Assembly: GCA_008638375.1 (NCBI GenBank)
Contig: CM018046.1
Location: 1,926,001-1,990,000, forward strand
DNA from: Nyssa sinensis
Taxonomy: Eukaryota; Streptophyta; Magnoliopsida; Cornales; Nyssaceae
Length of the DNA: 64,000 bases
Direction: 5' to 3'
The translations under genes were made by a program, and so were the position numbers. This document shows, in pieces, positions 12,102-23,452 of the stretch (positions are counted from its first letter, which is position 1; each line of letters starts with the position of its first letter). Below the pieces are notes generated by a model. That model did no database searches and was not told the DNA's origin. It saw only the letters and a list, made by a program, of their open reading frames with translations.

Positions 12102-13002
12102 GAACATAGCGAAATCAATAAAGCTGATTGTGCTAAGCAGAAGATGAGCCACTCAACTGGAAGAATGGCCCATTGCCGTGTTCGGGATAAGGTAAAATAA
12201 AATATAAGTTGTAAGAAAATTTTAAGTTATTATATTGTGTACTTATACATATTTAATTTAATACAAATGTTTACATTATCTTTTAATGTAGTTGAAGAAA
12301 GTTATTGGGAAGGAACGAGATCGAATTACTATGTTTATTCAAACACATACCAAGAAAAATGGTCAAATAGTTGACCAGGCATTAACTGATACAATTGTAT
12401 GTTTAATACATATTATGCAGATAGAAAAATGTCATATTTTTATGAAAATGATGTTTATTATTTACTATATTTACTAACTATGAGAATTTTGTAGGAAAAG
12501 TTCAACGAACAACTTTCATAGGTACCAAAATCTTCACAAGCATTAGATTTTCGTGAGGAGGTTTTCTCCAATATCATGAGACAAGAAAGGCATGGTCATG
12601 TGAGGACTTACGGCTTAGGTCCCACCCCATCTGCTTTATTTGCTCGCAAACGGGATGAAGAGAATAGGAGAGAATCAGAGCATACGAAAGAAAAGTTAGA
12701 TCAGATGCAGAGTGAGATCAATGAATGGAAGAATAAATGTGAATAGTTATTCGCAACAATTGAGATAATGCGAGTTCATATGCAAAAAATAGGATTTTCA
12801 ATGAATGATGCATCTTTTATTGGTTCGAGTACTGGACAGGTATGATAAATTTAAGGGATTTATAAATTTAAGATTATATTGATCTTTATTTAAAAAAAAT
12901 TAATATACAATATAATTATTTAATTTAAAATAGGTCTTGGATGCATCAAGTGCTCGCCAACCACATCTATCGGGTGGTGTCTGTGAGGGAGATGACAACT
13001 GA
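12102..13002 (+). pseudogene. CACTA transposase relic, Transposase_24 type (left arm)
   Basis: Four exon-like pieces with GT-AG borders: 12102-12191 (NKADCAKQKMSHSTGRMAHC), 12292-12396 (KKVIGKERDRITMFIQTHTK then NGQIVDQ), 12495-12839 (VFSNIMRQERHGHVRTYGLG, then a lysine/glutamate-rich coiled coil) and 12934-13002. The pattern N-KA-AKQK ... GREP-R ... F-QTHTKK-G-VDQ ... GPTPS is that of the Ptta/En/Spm plant transposase family (Pfam Transposase_24). Two in-frame stops, one after NEQLS in the third piece and one after NKCE, show it is not functional. The same stops occur in the right-arm copy. Confidence 0.85.
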
Positions 13003-13014
13003 TCATCTGAGTTT

Positions 13015-13044
13015 GTAATTAAGTGCTCACCAATTTAAGGGTTT
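13015..13044. other. 30-bp loop of the giant palindrome
   Basis: Sequence between GAGTTT (arm end 13014) and AAACTC (arm start 13045). It contains AAGTGCTCACCAA, close to the arm word AAGTGCTCGCCAA at 12949, so the loop may be a remnant of the rearrangement that made the palindrome. Confidence 0.85.
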
Positions 13045-13056
13045 AAACTCAGATGA

Positions 13057-13957
13057 TCAGTTGTCATCTCTCTCACAGACACCACCTGATAGATGTGGTT
13101 GGTGAGCACTTGATGCATCCAAGACCTATTTTAAATTAGATAATTATATTGTATATTGATTTTTTTAAATGAAGATCAATATGATCTTAAATTTATAAAC
13201 CCTTAAATTTATCATACCTGTCCTAGTACTCCAACAATAAAGGATGCATCATTCATTGAAAATCCTATTTTTTGCATATGAACTCGCATTATCTCAACTT
13301 GTTGCGAATAACTATTCACATTTATTCTTCCATTCGTTGATCTCACTCTGCATCTGATCTAACTTTTCTTTCGTATGCTCTGATTCTCTCCTATTCTCTT
13401 CATCCCGTTTGCGAGCAAATAAAGCAGATGGGGTGGGACCTAAGCCGTAAGTCCTCACACGACCATGCCTTTCTTGTCTCATGATATTGGAGAAAACCTC
13501 CTCACGAAAATCTAATGCTTGTGAAGATTTTGGTACCTATGAAAGTTGTTCGTTGAACTTTTCCTACAAAATTCTCATAGTTAGTAAATATAGTAAATAA
13601 TAAACATCATTTTCATAAAAATATGACATTTTTCTATCTGCATAATATGTATTAAACATACAATTGTATCAGTTAATGCTTGGTCAACTATTTGACCATT
13701 TTTCTTGGTATGTGTTTGAATAAACATAGTAATTCGATTTGGTTCCTTCCCAATAACTTTCTTCAACTACATTAAAAGATAATGTAAACATTTGTATTAA
13801 ATTAAATATGTATAAGTACACAATATAATAACTTAAAATTTTCTTACAACTTATATTTTATTTTACCTTATCCCGAACACGGCAATGGGCCATTCTTCCA
13901 GTTGAGTGGCTCATCTTCTGCTTAGCACGATCAGCTTTATTGATTTCGCTACGTTCC
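13057..13957 (-). pseudogene. CACTA transposase relic, Transposase_24 type (right arm)
   Basis: Inverted twin of the 12102-13002 relic. It has the same exon borders and both shared in-frame stops, but reads GKEPNRITMF where the left arm has GKERDRITMF; EPNR is closer to the family consensus, so this arm keeps the older state here. No complete transposase can be made from it. Confidence 0.85.
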
Positions 13958-14859
13958 TATAATAAATTATAGATTTTCAAGAAAATTTGTGAATAAATTG
14001 TATAAGATAGATAAATAAAAAAATTATAGACAATTAGTATTTATAAGTTTCATACTCTTGTAGCTTGAAGACAAGAATTATAAGTGTCATTCATGTGTAA
14101 TTCTATTGATTTTGTAGTCTAATTGGTAAATGAATATCAACCACCGAATCAACTGGGTCTATAGAAACCCCAGCTGAAGATTAATATCCCAATTTGCAGA
14201 ATATGAAACCAAAGTGAAGCAATTAAAGAGAAATTAATCTCTTTTGGGGCAGACTGAAATTCTTATTATATCATGGCTCCAAAAAAGTTTGATCACTTTG
14301 CATTTTTTTTTTTCTGTCTGCCTCAATGAACACGTACTTGATTGGTGGGTGTGTGTTATTGACGTCCACATGAATGACAGGATTTGGAAGCCTTCATTTT
14401 GTTTTAGGTAGTTTTTTTCTTTTTAATAATATGAATTTAAGAAATAAGATTTAAAAAAAGGGTGAATTTGAAAAAATTGGATGGTTTAATCAAAAGTCAA
14501 GTCACATTGATATAAGTGAAGTACTTTTTTTATTTTTATTTTTACATTTTATTATTTACTAATCACGTAAGGAGTTTTGAATCGACTCTAACAATAAAAT
14601 AAAAATGACATCTATCTGTCTTTCACATCTGCCTCAACTCATTGTGATTTCGCCCCATCTGTTCATTCACTGCATGTAAGAATTTTGCTTTAATAATCAA
14701 AAAACCAGCAAAACAATTAACATTTGAAAAAATATTTTAGTAATTATAAAATTTTTTGTAAAAGAAAAAAAGAAATTAGGCCACAGTTAAGCAAGCTACA
14801 CCTTATTTTTCTTTTTTTTTTTTCAGTTAACATAAAATCCCACCCAAAGTAGTATTATG

Positions 14860-15390
14860 CAGATGTCATCTCATGAAGGGTCAGATGAAGGAGAATAAAT
14901 TACGATACAAGGGTGGGAGTTTGAGGACAGCAACTGTGAAGGAGACTGGTAGAGAGGTTGGATTGTGAAGAGGAGTTACCACTCATTTGCCCGCCGCTGG
15001 CAGTTATCGACCTATCGAACATGCATGACTGGATGTCAGAGGAGGAGAATAAGATGTTCGAAGTTTTTGATTGGGTGATTTCCTATCAAGGGTACGAGGA
15101 GGACCTGATGAGTTTGTTTAAGCTGAATAGAGAAATAGGCAAGGAAAGATAACAGGACACAGAAAGGCAGGGGAAACAGAGGAGCACTCAGCAAGAAAAT
15201 GGAAGAAAGAATTGAACCTGGAGTGCTCGGTGAACTATAAAGCGAAGGATTGTAGGAGAAACTGAGGGGTGCAGGGCTGTTGTGATGCTGGGTGATCAAT
15301 GAATCTCAAAGTAATATATTGGAATGTGAGGGACATCAATGACCTTGACAAAAGGCTGGTAATTAAAGGCTTACTGAGGAACTAGAAACA
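14860..15390 (+). pseudogene. Captured LINE (L1-type) fragment (right arm copy)
   Basis: Two readable parts. At 14958-15152 a frame contains CPPLAVIDLSNMHDWMSEEE followed by GYEEDLMSLF, the spacer found before the endonuclease in many eudicot LINE polyproteins. At 15299-15385 it reads MNLKVIYWNVRDINDLDKRL, the start of the L1-type exo_endo_phos endonuclease domain (usually ISWNVRGLN--DKR). Stops and frameshifts separate the two, and the fragment ends after GLLRN. It was captured by the CACTA element before the arms were duplicated, because both arms carry it. Confidence 0.75.
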
Positions 15391-16499
15391 TTAAATAAAG
15401 ATAAAAGAATAAACTGTAGATCCTCAAATTTCAAACTAGAAACAGAACAAATAAGAATGTCTGTACCCAATAACATATAAAATACATCACAACAAGGCTA
15501 CCCATCTATGATTCCTTTACAATGCGACTTAGACATCATCACCATTAAATAACATAATTCTCTAAACTCACAACATACACTTAAAACCAAAAGAGGGAAA
15601 CTGGCTAGAATATATAATTACCTTTGCTATGGTCAGAGCAAGCGTCTACTGACAAACGAAATCTACAGGCACCAAATCTACAACCTATATGTAAATGCAA
15701 AAATGAGAGAGAACTTTGATTTTGTGAGAATGAGAGGATCACCCAATCGAATTTATTGAGAAATTTAGTCAATACTCACTGAAATACACTTGAACAATGG
15801 AACTTAATCGACCAGTTCTGTCAGCCACAAAAATATAGAGGCCTTCATAGTATAGCAGGTGCTAAAGTTTGGAGAGACTCTAGGGTTTCAACAAAGAGAT
15901 ATTGTAGATTTTGTTTCCATTATTTTAGAGAGTGTTGTAGTTATTTCTATACATGTTTACTTTCCCAAAGAGATGAATACGAAGAGTCTTTTTCAAATAC
16001 AATTGTGCGTTTGCGCGCAAACTAATGTGGGAGGGAAGTTTTATTCTATCAAATATAAAATCGGCAACTTTTTAAGAAATAAAGAAGTGCAGGCGTTTAT
16101 AAAACCGCCAGTTTATTGCAGGCATTCTAATAAAAACTGTAGCTAATTAGCGGCATTTCAAAACAATCGTCGTTAATTAACTGCATTTAAAAAAAACTGC
16201 CACTAATTAGTGGTGGTTAATTAAAAGTGTCATTTTTTATTAATTAAAATTACATCATTTTTATAAATTAAATGTCGTTTAAAGGAACCACCATTTATTT
16301 AGTGGCGTTTTAAAAAAAAACGTCTTAAATGTGCGGCAGTTTATGTGAAATGCCACTAATTTACAACAATGTTTTAAAATCGCCGCTAAAGCCCTATTTT
16401 GTTGTAGTGTTTTACTATTACTTTTATACTAATTCTGATTGAGTAGGATTTTTCTCTGTATTCATTTTGCTTTTTGGCTTGGCACAAGAAAGAAAGCTA

Positions 16500-17680
16500 C
16501 CATGAACTATTATGACTAATGAAACTTCCCTTTTAAGGCTGTTCCTTGTCTTTCTTTTGTTTTTTTCCCAGTTAGAGGGAAACAAATAAAGGCCAAGAAC
16601 ACGAAGAGGGTCTGGTGGTGCATAGCTGAAATATCAGCAAGTATATAACTTTTCCGTTTAAGCCTTGCAATCATCAACCAATGCCTTGGGGGCAATCCCC
16701 AGAGCTCTGGCTCTAAAGCATGCATGGAGCCACTTCGCAGTCGGCTTCCACTTCTACCTTTTTATAACCAATTGAAACAACCAGTTTAAGCCCCTCTCGG
16801 ATGCTCCACAACTCCACCATCAAGCTGGTGGTATGACCGATGAACCCAAAGTAGCTTTTGAGCCAATTTCTAGTAGTATGCTTGCTCAGACTGCTGAAAC
16901 CTGCTTGACACAGGTCGCCTTTGGCTACTCCATCCAAGATCCGAGTTTATCTTGACGAAGCCTTTTTGGGAAACTGTCTATTGACCATTTTGATAGATTT
17001 CTCCTTGGCTGCATTTTTTATAGTAAAATAGTTATTGAAATCCTTGGCTAGGCTTTAGATCTGGTTAATCAGGAAAAGAAGAATAGTGGTTTTATTTTCA
17101 TAAATCCCATTGTTTCTATCTTTTCAAATTTCCCATACTGCCGCCATGAAGACCTTACTCCGACATATGCCCCATTAGATTCCGGAGGCTCGTTGAAGAA
17201 AGAGTACCATTTATCTTTCGGCAGGAGACTTTTACAAATCTGGGCCGCTTTCTCCCCATCCTGGAGACAGTGCAAGGATGTTTCATAGCAGAAGTTGCAC
17301 CAAGGGAAATTGGGGTCCATGGGGATCCCTCTTTTGCTTTTCAATTTGTTTGGAAGAATGCCGTCTTTGGAGACTTTCCAAAGGAAAAACTTGATGTTTG
17401 GCTAGTTCGTAGTTTCCTTCGTAGTTTCCAAATCCAGTCCCATGAGATGGAACTCAATTGGGTTTGGTGGCCTGATCTAATTGGAGTAGTTGGTAAGTAG
17501 CCTTGGATGAACAAGTGCCCTTGTTATCGTACCAGATTATTTTATCCTGAAGATTTGAAGCACCGGGGATAGGTAAAACTTCAATTTATTGGATAGTGAA
17601 GGGAGGGATTTGAGATCTTACCCTCGAGAGGTCCCAACTTTTTGAGTTTGTGATCACTTCATCAACTGATAAGTCCAGAT
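16500..17680 (-). pseudogene. Decayed non-LTR (LINE) retrotransposon 3' end
   Basis: Read on the minus strand. 17345-17640 has pieces of the region before a zinc-binding reverse-transcriptase domain (IIWYDNKGTCSSKATYQLL). 17180-17345 contains KRGIPMDPNFPWCNFCYETS and CLQDGEKAAQICKSLLPKD, a zf-RVT-type module. 16713-16937 is an RNase H-like domain: DGVAKGDLCQAGF, FGFIGHTTSLMVELWSIREG, KKVEVEADCEV, with the D...E...D carboxylates in place. Several stops and a small duplication near the start of the RNase H domain break it. It lies just beyond the right end of the CACTA element and differs from the LINE piece captured inside it. Confidence 0.82.
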
Positions 17681-17689
17681 CTCTGTTGC

Positions 17690-20600
17690 AGTAATGTTTT
17701 TTTTTTTTCCTTTCAAAATTTCATCTCAAATTCACCTCCCAAATGAGGGCAATTTCAATCCTATTGTAGTATATGGTATTGTATTGTCTACATGGTCTAA
17801 TGAGAATACGTATTGGTTACATGGTCCAATGAAAATAAAAACAAATTGAAAGAACTGCCCTCCTTTGCCATAGCGGGCAGCCTAATTTGGCAAGGGCGGA
17901 TGCGAGACTGTGTGGTAGGCGTACGGTTTCTTGTTCAATTTCTAATGAGTATTGTACTTTAAATGGTGGTCTCATTTGAGGGCGGTGAGACTGACACTTC
18001 TAGGATTGGTCCTTGGTCACTCATAAACCGAGAAGTTGGGATGTTTGGTTTATCACCCAAAAAAAAAAAAAAATCATAGCCTCCAAATAATGTGACATGG
18101 TTATATCATTGGACAACATACGATTAAATTTCGATGCCAACACGATTATCACATTATTTGGAATCAATTTTGATATGAAAATTCACATTACCGTTTCTTA
18201 TAATTGTGGATAGGCCCATCAAAATGAGCAGGTTTGAATATGTTGTAAATGGGTTAGGTCAAATATGGGTTAAATTCAAAATTAATGGGTCAAATACGAA
18301 TCAAGTTAACTCAAAATCAACCTATTAACTCATATTTGATTTTCTCTCATTTTATATTCTATCAAGTCTAAATTTTTTTTTTTTTGTAACATGTAGAAGT
18401 GTCCCAAGTTCTTAAAATCAAAGTTTTGATCCACGGTTTTGACTTAGTCACATAATACTTATTTCATGTCATTAGACTAATAGTCATTGATAAATGATAT
18501 TCATATTCGATACTTTAAATTAAAGTAATGTATTTTTAGTTGAAAAAGAATAAAAATATTAATTAATTAATTTTAATTTCCATTGGCTTGCCAATAAATT
18601 AAAATAGCAGTTTAATTAAATTTTAAAAGAATATTAATATGAAGAATCGAGTTTAATAATTAACTTTGGTAGTTTCTTGTACAAGTTTGAAAAAGGCTGT
18701 TTTTTTAATAAAATATTATTCATTGTATGTTTGCCTGTGTAAATATATTTGCTTACATACATATATGTTTGTGTATATATATACACATTCATATATATAG
18801 ACCATTACTGTATTGTTGCATAATATATATATATATATATATATAGGTTTGTTCACGTTTTTTTTTACCTTGACAATAATTCTTTGTGATTCTTTTAATG
18901 GGTTCTCGTTTGATAGTATGTTGAAGCTCCCTTCCCACCCGTTCATTACCCATTTTAAACTCATAAAATGGATTAGTTTTCTCACCAAACTCATATTTAG
19001 TTCATATTTTAAATCAATCAGTCAAAATTCATTAATTATTGGACGAGTTTAGGTAGGTTTATGAGTTTGGGTAAAATTTGTCACTCCTGGAAGCTTAAGA
19101 TTAAAAAAAAATAAAATTAATTGGCAATATATGATGTACTCCTTTTTATGAATAAAAATAATGTCAGACTGACCAAAGTTTCCTTAATTTTATTTCCTTC
19201 CAATCCCTTTGGTTAGGTGAGTCACAGAAAGGAGAGGAAACTAAAAATAATTCTAGCCTTTTTAAGTATTTGATTGCAGAAAGCAAAAAATATGACCCAG
19301 ATATATACATGTGTGATTAGTACATGTATTTTTTTTTTAATACATGCATTTTGGGAGGGAGGAAAATCTGACTATTATGTGTATGCGCAATGACTCGAAA
19401 CTGAGTTATGTGTCTCTGAGAGAGAAATTTTTTTATTTTTGGATATGTCAACTTGCTTAGGACATGTACTATTAACAACAACATGTTTTGTCATGTGTGA
19501 TTGGGGCATGTGCATGTATATGTATTCTTTTTCATAAATATAGAAGAGGATTTTGATTGGATGTTTGCCCAATTATAAGCCTTTTTGGCATGGGATTGTG
19601 GTCCCATCTAAGATGGTGAAATCCTCTTATTTGATAGACATAGTTCAAGTTTGAGAATTAATGCATGCATACATGCATTGAGATACAATTTTTTCCTTCT
19701 TCCATTGTCGTATTAAAAAAAAAAAGCAGCTTTTTTTTTTATGTTAATTTCAATTAACCCATTTTTATTTTACTATTTCAAATGCACACATTATTCTATG
19801 CATATTAGGGAAATCTAAATTTTAATTAAACTCCTTGATTTATTAAAACTAAATTCATTCATTTCAAATGGGGCCTTAAAATTGTCGGGGGGGAAAATGG
19901 CCAGAAAGTTGTTGAAGCCAACGAATTATGTTGTAACGCTTCGTTTGTTTATGTTTTCAAAAATAGATTTTTAATTTCAAAACGTGAGATACATGTTTAG
20001 CAAATTATTAATTTTAATTTTTTATAATTTAGATTATCATATTCAAATACATTTTTACAGTTTTTAAAAAATAAATTACAAAATTTTTAAAAAATTATAT
20101 CCGGATTACTATCCAAACACAACTAGGGTCCAAGAAACTAGGAGAGACACCAAGGCAACAATAGGAAGTGATTGTTCAACATAAAAAACTTCGTTTGGAA
20201 AAAAATAGTTTAAAAGTTCATTTTTTTAAGAAAAACCAAATTAAAATAAAATAGTTTTAAAAAATGGCTATTATTGGCCAAATATATTTATCAAAATACA
20301 TTTTATAAATTCAAAAAACACAAAAATAAATGCAAAAACTGTTTCAAATTTGGTCCTCTAATATTAAAATATAGGATTTTCAATTACCTTATTCAATTGT
20401 CTACTTACCATTAATCACAAATCAAAATAGCCAATATAGACGAGGGACTGAAGTCTTATTTAAGATGATAAAATCTTTTTTTAACATATCAGTATATGTG
20501 CGTGCATACACGTAAATTTTCCCCCCTCCCTAGTACTCAAAAGAAGGAAAAAAAAAAAAAAACAATCTATGCATGAGATTGTCGATTAAGAACTTGCCAA

Positions 20601-21450
20601 ATCTTTCTTTTCACTCATGCTTTATTCATTTGATGCTGCCAGAAGCCAAATTTGTGGCACCCACTTCATGACTTGGTCTTAAATTATAGAACTGATTTAA
20701 ATTAAAGAAATGATTGATAAGACTCCACACACTCTCTTTAGATAAGTATGACAGAAAGTCTACAAGATCATTTGGAGACGCCTATTGATTAATGGTTATT
20801 TAAATTAGCGATGTGGAGTTGCGATTTTATCCTTCAAAAGTTTGGCCAAACGATTTTTATCCAGATGGGTATTTATTAAATAATGAATCTAATTGTCACG
20901 AAAAATAATACACAAAAATAATAAAAGATTAGTATTGATTTTCAAAGTGATAAAACTTTTATTTTTTTTTATTAATTCTTTATAAAACTAAACATTTTAC
21001 ATCTATCATGATGTGGTTAAGGTAATATATTCAATTTCATATTGGTTAAAAAATGTTATACTAATCAATCATAAATCCTTAACTTCTTTTAATTAAGATA
21101 TCTCAACTCATTTTTTAAATTCTTAGATCAAATAACACTCTTTTTTCAAATCGGTAAATTAAATTCAAGTTTTTTTAGTCTAATCGTTTTGCTATACAAG
21201 AAATGATAGCACTTTTCTTACTGATTGAATCGTAAAATAAACAAGTTTAACATATTTTAAATTGGGTAAGCCTTGGCTAGGTCCAGTTTGCAGTAGGTCC
21301 ATTTTTAATTTTCAAAACGACGTAGTTTCAAACAGATTAGAATTTTGAAAATATGAAATCACACCAGGGGTAGAACAGGAAACGCAAAAAAGTCCACTAA
21401 AGAGGAGAATCAATTTATGACATCCAAATCCCAAAAATATTCTCCATCAA
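17690..21450. other. Intergenic DNA, no gene recognised
   Basis: AT-rich. A plus-strand segment at about 17900-18057 ends in an A-run (18058-18074), which looks like a retroposed tail. 18220-19080 has repeated GGGTTA/TGGGTCAAAT words typical of dispersed plant repeats. A dispersed repeat shared with 59534-59727 lies at 19935-20128. No protein-coding frame recognised. Confidence 0.5.
19935..20128. repeat. Dispersed AT-rich repeat, copy 1
   Basis: Shares a long block (TTATTAATTTTA, TATAATTTAGATTATCATA, TTCAAAT-CATTTTTA-AG, then TTTTTAAAAAATTATAT, ATTACT-TCCAA) with 59534-59727. The outer words GTTTG and CCAAAC suggest a short terminal inverted repeat, so a degenerate MITE is likely. Confidence 0.7.
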
Positions 21451-21459
21451 CATTATACA

Positions 21460-21653
21460 GACAACTATAGATATACATCAGTCTCTTTTATCTATTCTTT
21501 ACAACTTCTTACACTGCGTTCCTCAACTCCGCCGCGTAGATCCGAGGAGTTTGGGAAAACCCTAACCCTAAAAGCAAGCCGAACGTAGCCTCTTTCTCTC
21601 TCCATCTCTCTCACTTCGTTCAGAGATCTTCAACGACCTTTCATTGCTTTCAG
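21460..21653 (+). promoter_or_regulatory. eIF4A core promoter and non-coding first exon with telo-box
   Basis: A weak TATA-like TATAGATA (about 21466) is followed by a pyrimidine-rich start region (21480-21530) and the telo-box AAAACCCTAACCCTAAAA (21557-21574), an element known from leaders and promoters of plant translation genes. The exon ends TTTCAG|GTAGATG at 21653. The exact transcription start is inferred. Confidence 0.6.
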
Positions 21654-22062
21654 GTAGATGAGCTCTTTATTTCTGTCTATATATATATATTGCATCTATA
21701 TATGTTGTGTGCTTGTTACGACTTGAAGCTGATTCATCAGATACACTCTAGCTTAAGTTTTGATCGTTAGATATTAAAAAAAAGTTGTGGTTATTTGTTG
21801 TTGAAATCATTTGGTTTGATTTGGCATCTTTTCGATTGAAGATCTGTTTTGAACCATATATGTATGTTAATTAATATCAATATGACTTAGAATTACTTCC
21901 GTGACGATATCTAACTGTATCCGATTTCTCAAGATATCTGATAATCCTGAATTTGGTTCTGATTACCTTTTCAGATTTGTTTACTCAGTTATGCTATATA
22001 TACATTATATACGTTTCCCTCCTCATACTGCTCTGTCTGTATTTATTTGTATATTTATTACA

Positions 22063-22433
22063 AGGAGTAATGCTACCCATCCCAAAATTTTCTATTACAA
22101 GTAGTGTGAGGTTGGAGGAGAGGTGGGTGCAAAAGCTAGTGTGAGTGTATAAACGTACACTACCCGAAAAATAGCATCCCAAATAATGCGTTTGCCCATC
22201 ACTCAGAATCTATCCATCCCATAATTTTCTATTCCAAGTGAGAATGTAGCAGAGGTGGGTGCAGAAGCTATTATGAGTGTATTAAGCTACATTACCCAGT
22301 AAAGAGCATCCCATATGATGTGTCTGCCTTTCATTGGCTATCCATCACATCATCTGAGTGATGGGCAGCACTGAGACATCATTTGAGAAGCTCTTTTTGA
22401 GTCCAAAATTTGGGTGGTGTAGCATTATTCTTA
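22063..22433. mobile_element. MITE with ~25-bp terminal inverted repeats in the eIF4A leader intron
   Basis: Left end GAGTAATGCTACCCATCCCA and right end, in reverse, AATAATGCTACACCACCCAA match over about 25 bp, ending in AAATTTT. The inside holds two related segments beginning CATCCCA-AATTTTCTATT at about 22077 and 22213, so the element has an internal tandem duplication. No coding content. The superfamily cannot be set because the target duplication is unclear. Confidence 0.7.
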
Positions 22434-23398
22434 TCTAAAAATGTGAAGTCAGGCTATGCTGGCCCTATAGTATTTGATGAGTGAAGGTGCATTCCTGATT
22501 CGATGCTTCATCCTTTTCATTTTTGGCTCTTTGGGGATTTCCATTTTTTTTTTTTTTAAATTATCATTGTAGATTTATAGGTGATTTGAGATGTTTGAAT
22601 GGTTATACAATGAAGCTAAGTGTGCCCTCTTCTTATTGTCCTCGAAATTTTTGAAGAAAAAATAAGAGAAACAGAAGTTTGAAGTAATTAAGCTACTATG
22701 TGCTATAAGATCTGGTGCTTCTGAACTGTCAAGATAATGTTTTCTACATTATTTTGTAAAACCGGATTATTCTGAATTTCTGACACATTCAAATATGCAA
22801 ATTAATTTACAGGATGGACAGTTTTATTTTTTATTTTTCTTGTTCCCCCATTTCAATAGTGGACCAGGAAGCAATTGTATCAAGTTGTCTGCCTCCTTGT
22901 TGCTCTCGGAAGCTCTTTGGTGTTCATTGAGATTGATGCTCAGTGGTGGCAAGATGTGGCACTTCTTCCAAGTACCTTCATGACGTCTATCGGAGACAGT
23001 CTTTTATGTTATTGTCTATTAAAATAAGAAACAAGAAGTATTATTATTAAAAAAAAGAAAGAAGAAAGAGGAATACAAGGGGAAGGATGAGATATCCTTT
23101 AAGTTAGAAACAATAAAACATAAGCATGATGAACTCGAACATGAAAGAGAAGACACATTGAAAAGATCGTCCTCCGAGGTAGACCTTTTGATCCCGCATC
23201 ATCCTTGAAGAATACTCAATTATATTTGATAAACTCCTCCTACTTTTACCTACCAGTCTGTTGAAGTTGTCATTTGACATAGTTGGTAGCACTAATCAAC
23301 TAGTACCAGAGTGGTGGTTGAAACCTGCACAAAATGGTTATCCTTTAACTCGGTAGCCTCTGCACCAACTCTATCTGCCACTATAATCTCTATTGTGT

Positions 23399-23452
23399 GT
23401 GTGCGTGCGTGTGTAGGTGTAGGTGTAGGTGTAGGTGTAGGTGTAGGTGTGA
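23399..23452. repeat. (GT)n followed by six GGTGTA hexamers
   Basis: GTGTGTGCGTGCGTGTGTA leads into six tandem GGTGTA units in the leader intron of eIF4A. G-rich on the sense strand. Confidence 0.9.

Larger units (their letters stand above)
9520..16409. mobile_element. Giant palindromic CACTA (En/Spm) element, ~6.9 kb foldback
   Basis: Left end CACTATGACAAAACGAGGC (9520) and right end, read in reverse, CACTACAACAAAATAGGGC (ending at 16409): both are CACTA-type termini followed by GCTTTAGCG. Just inside lie clustered short sub-terminal repeats (TAGTGGC, GCCGCTAATTAG, AAACGCC), another CACTA trait. The left arm (9520-13014) is the reverse complement of the right arm (13045-16409), with a loop of only 30 bp. 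The arms differ by scattered substitutions and by (GT)n(AT)n tracts at 11461-11510 and 11774-11801 that are larger on the left. Both arms carry the same transposase relic and LINE relic. The flanking triplets (acc and ttt) do not match, so no clean 3-bp target duplication is visible. Non-autonomous. Confidence 0.9.

Noticed and set aside
12292..12477. 61-codon frame taken as a separate small gene, with a twin at 13581-13766
   Set aside because: It is one exon of the Transposase_24 relic read through into intron sequence.
15036..15299. Minus-strand frame of 87 codons and its mirror at 10680-10862
   Set aside because: Reverse strand of the captured LINE fragment; appears in both arms only because the arms are inverted copies.
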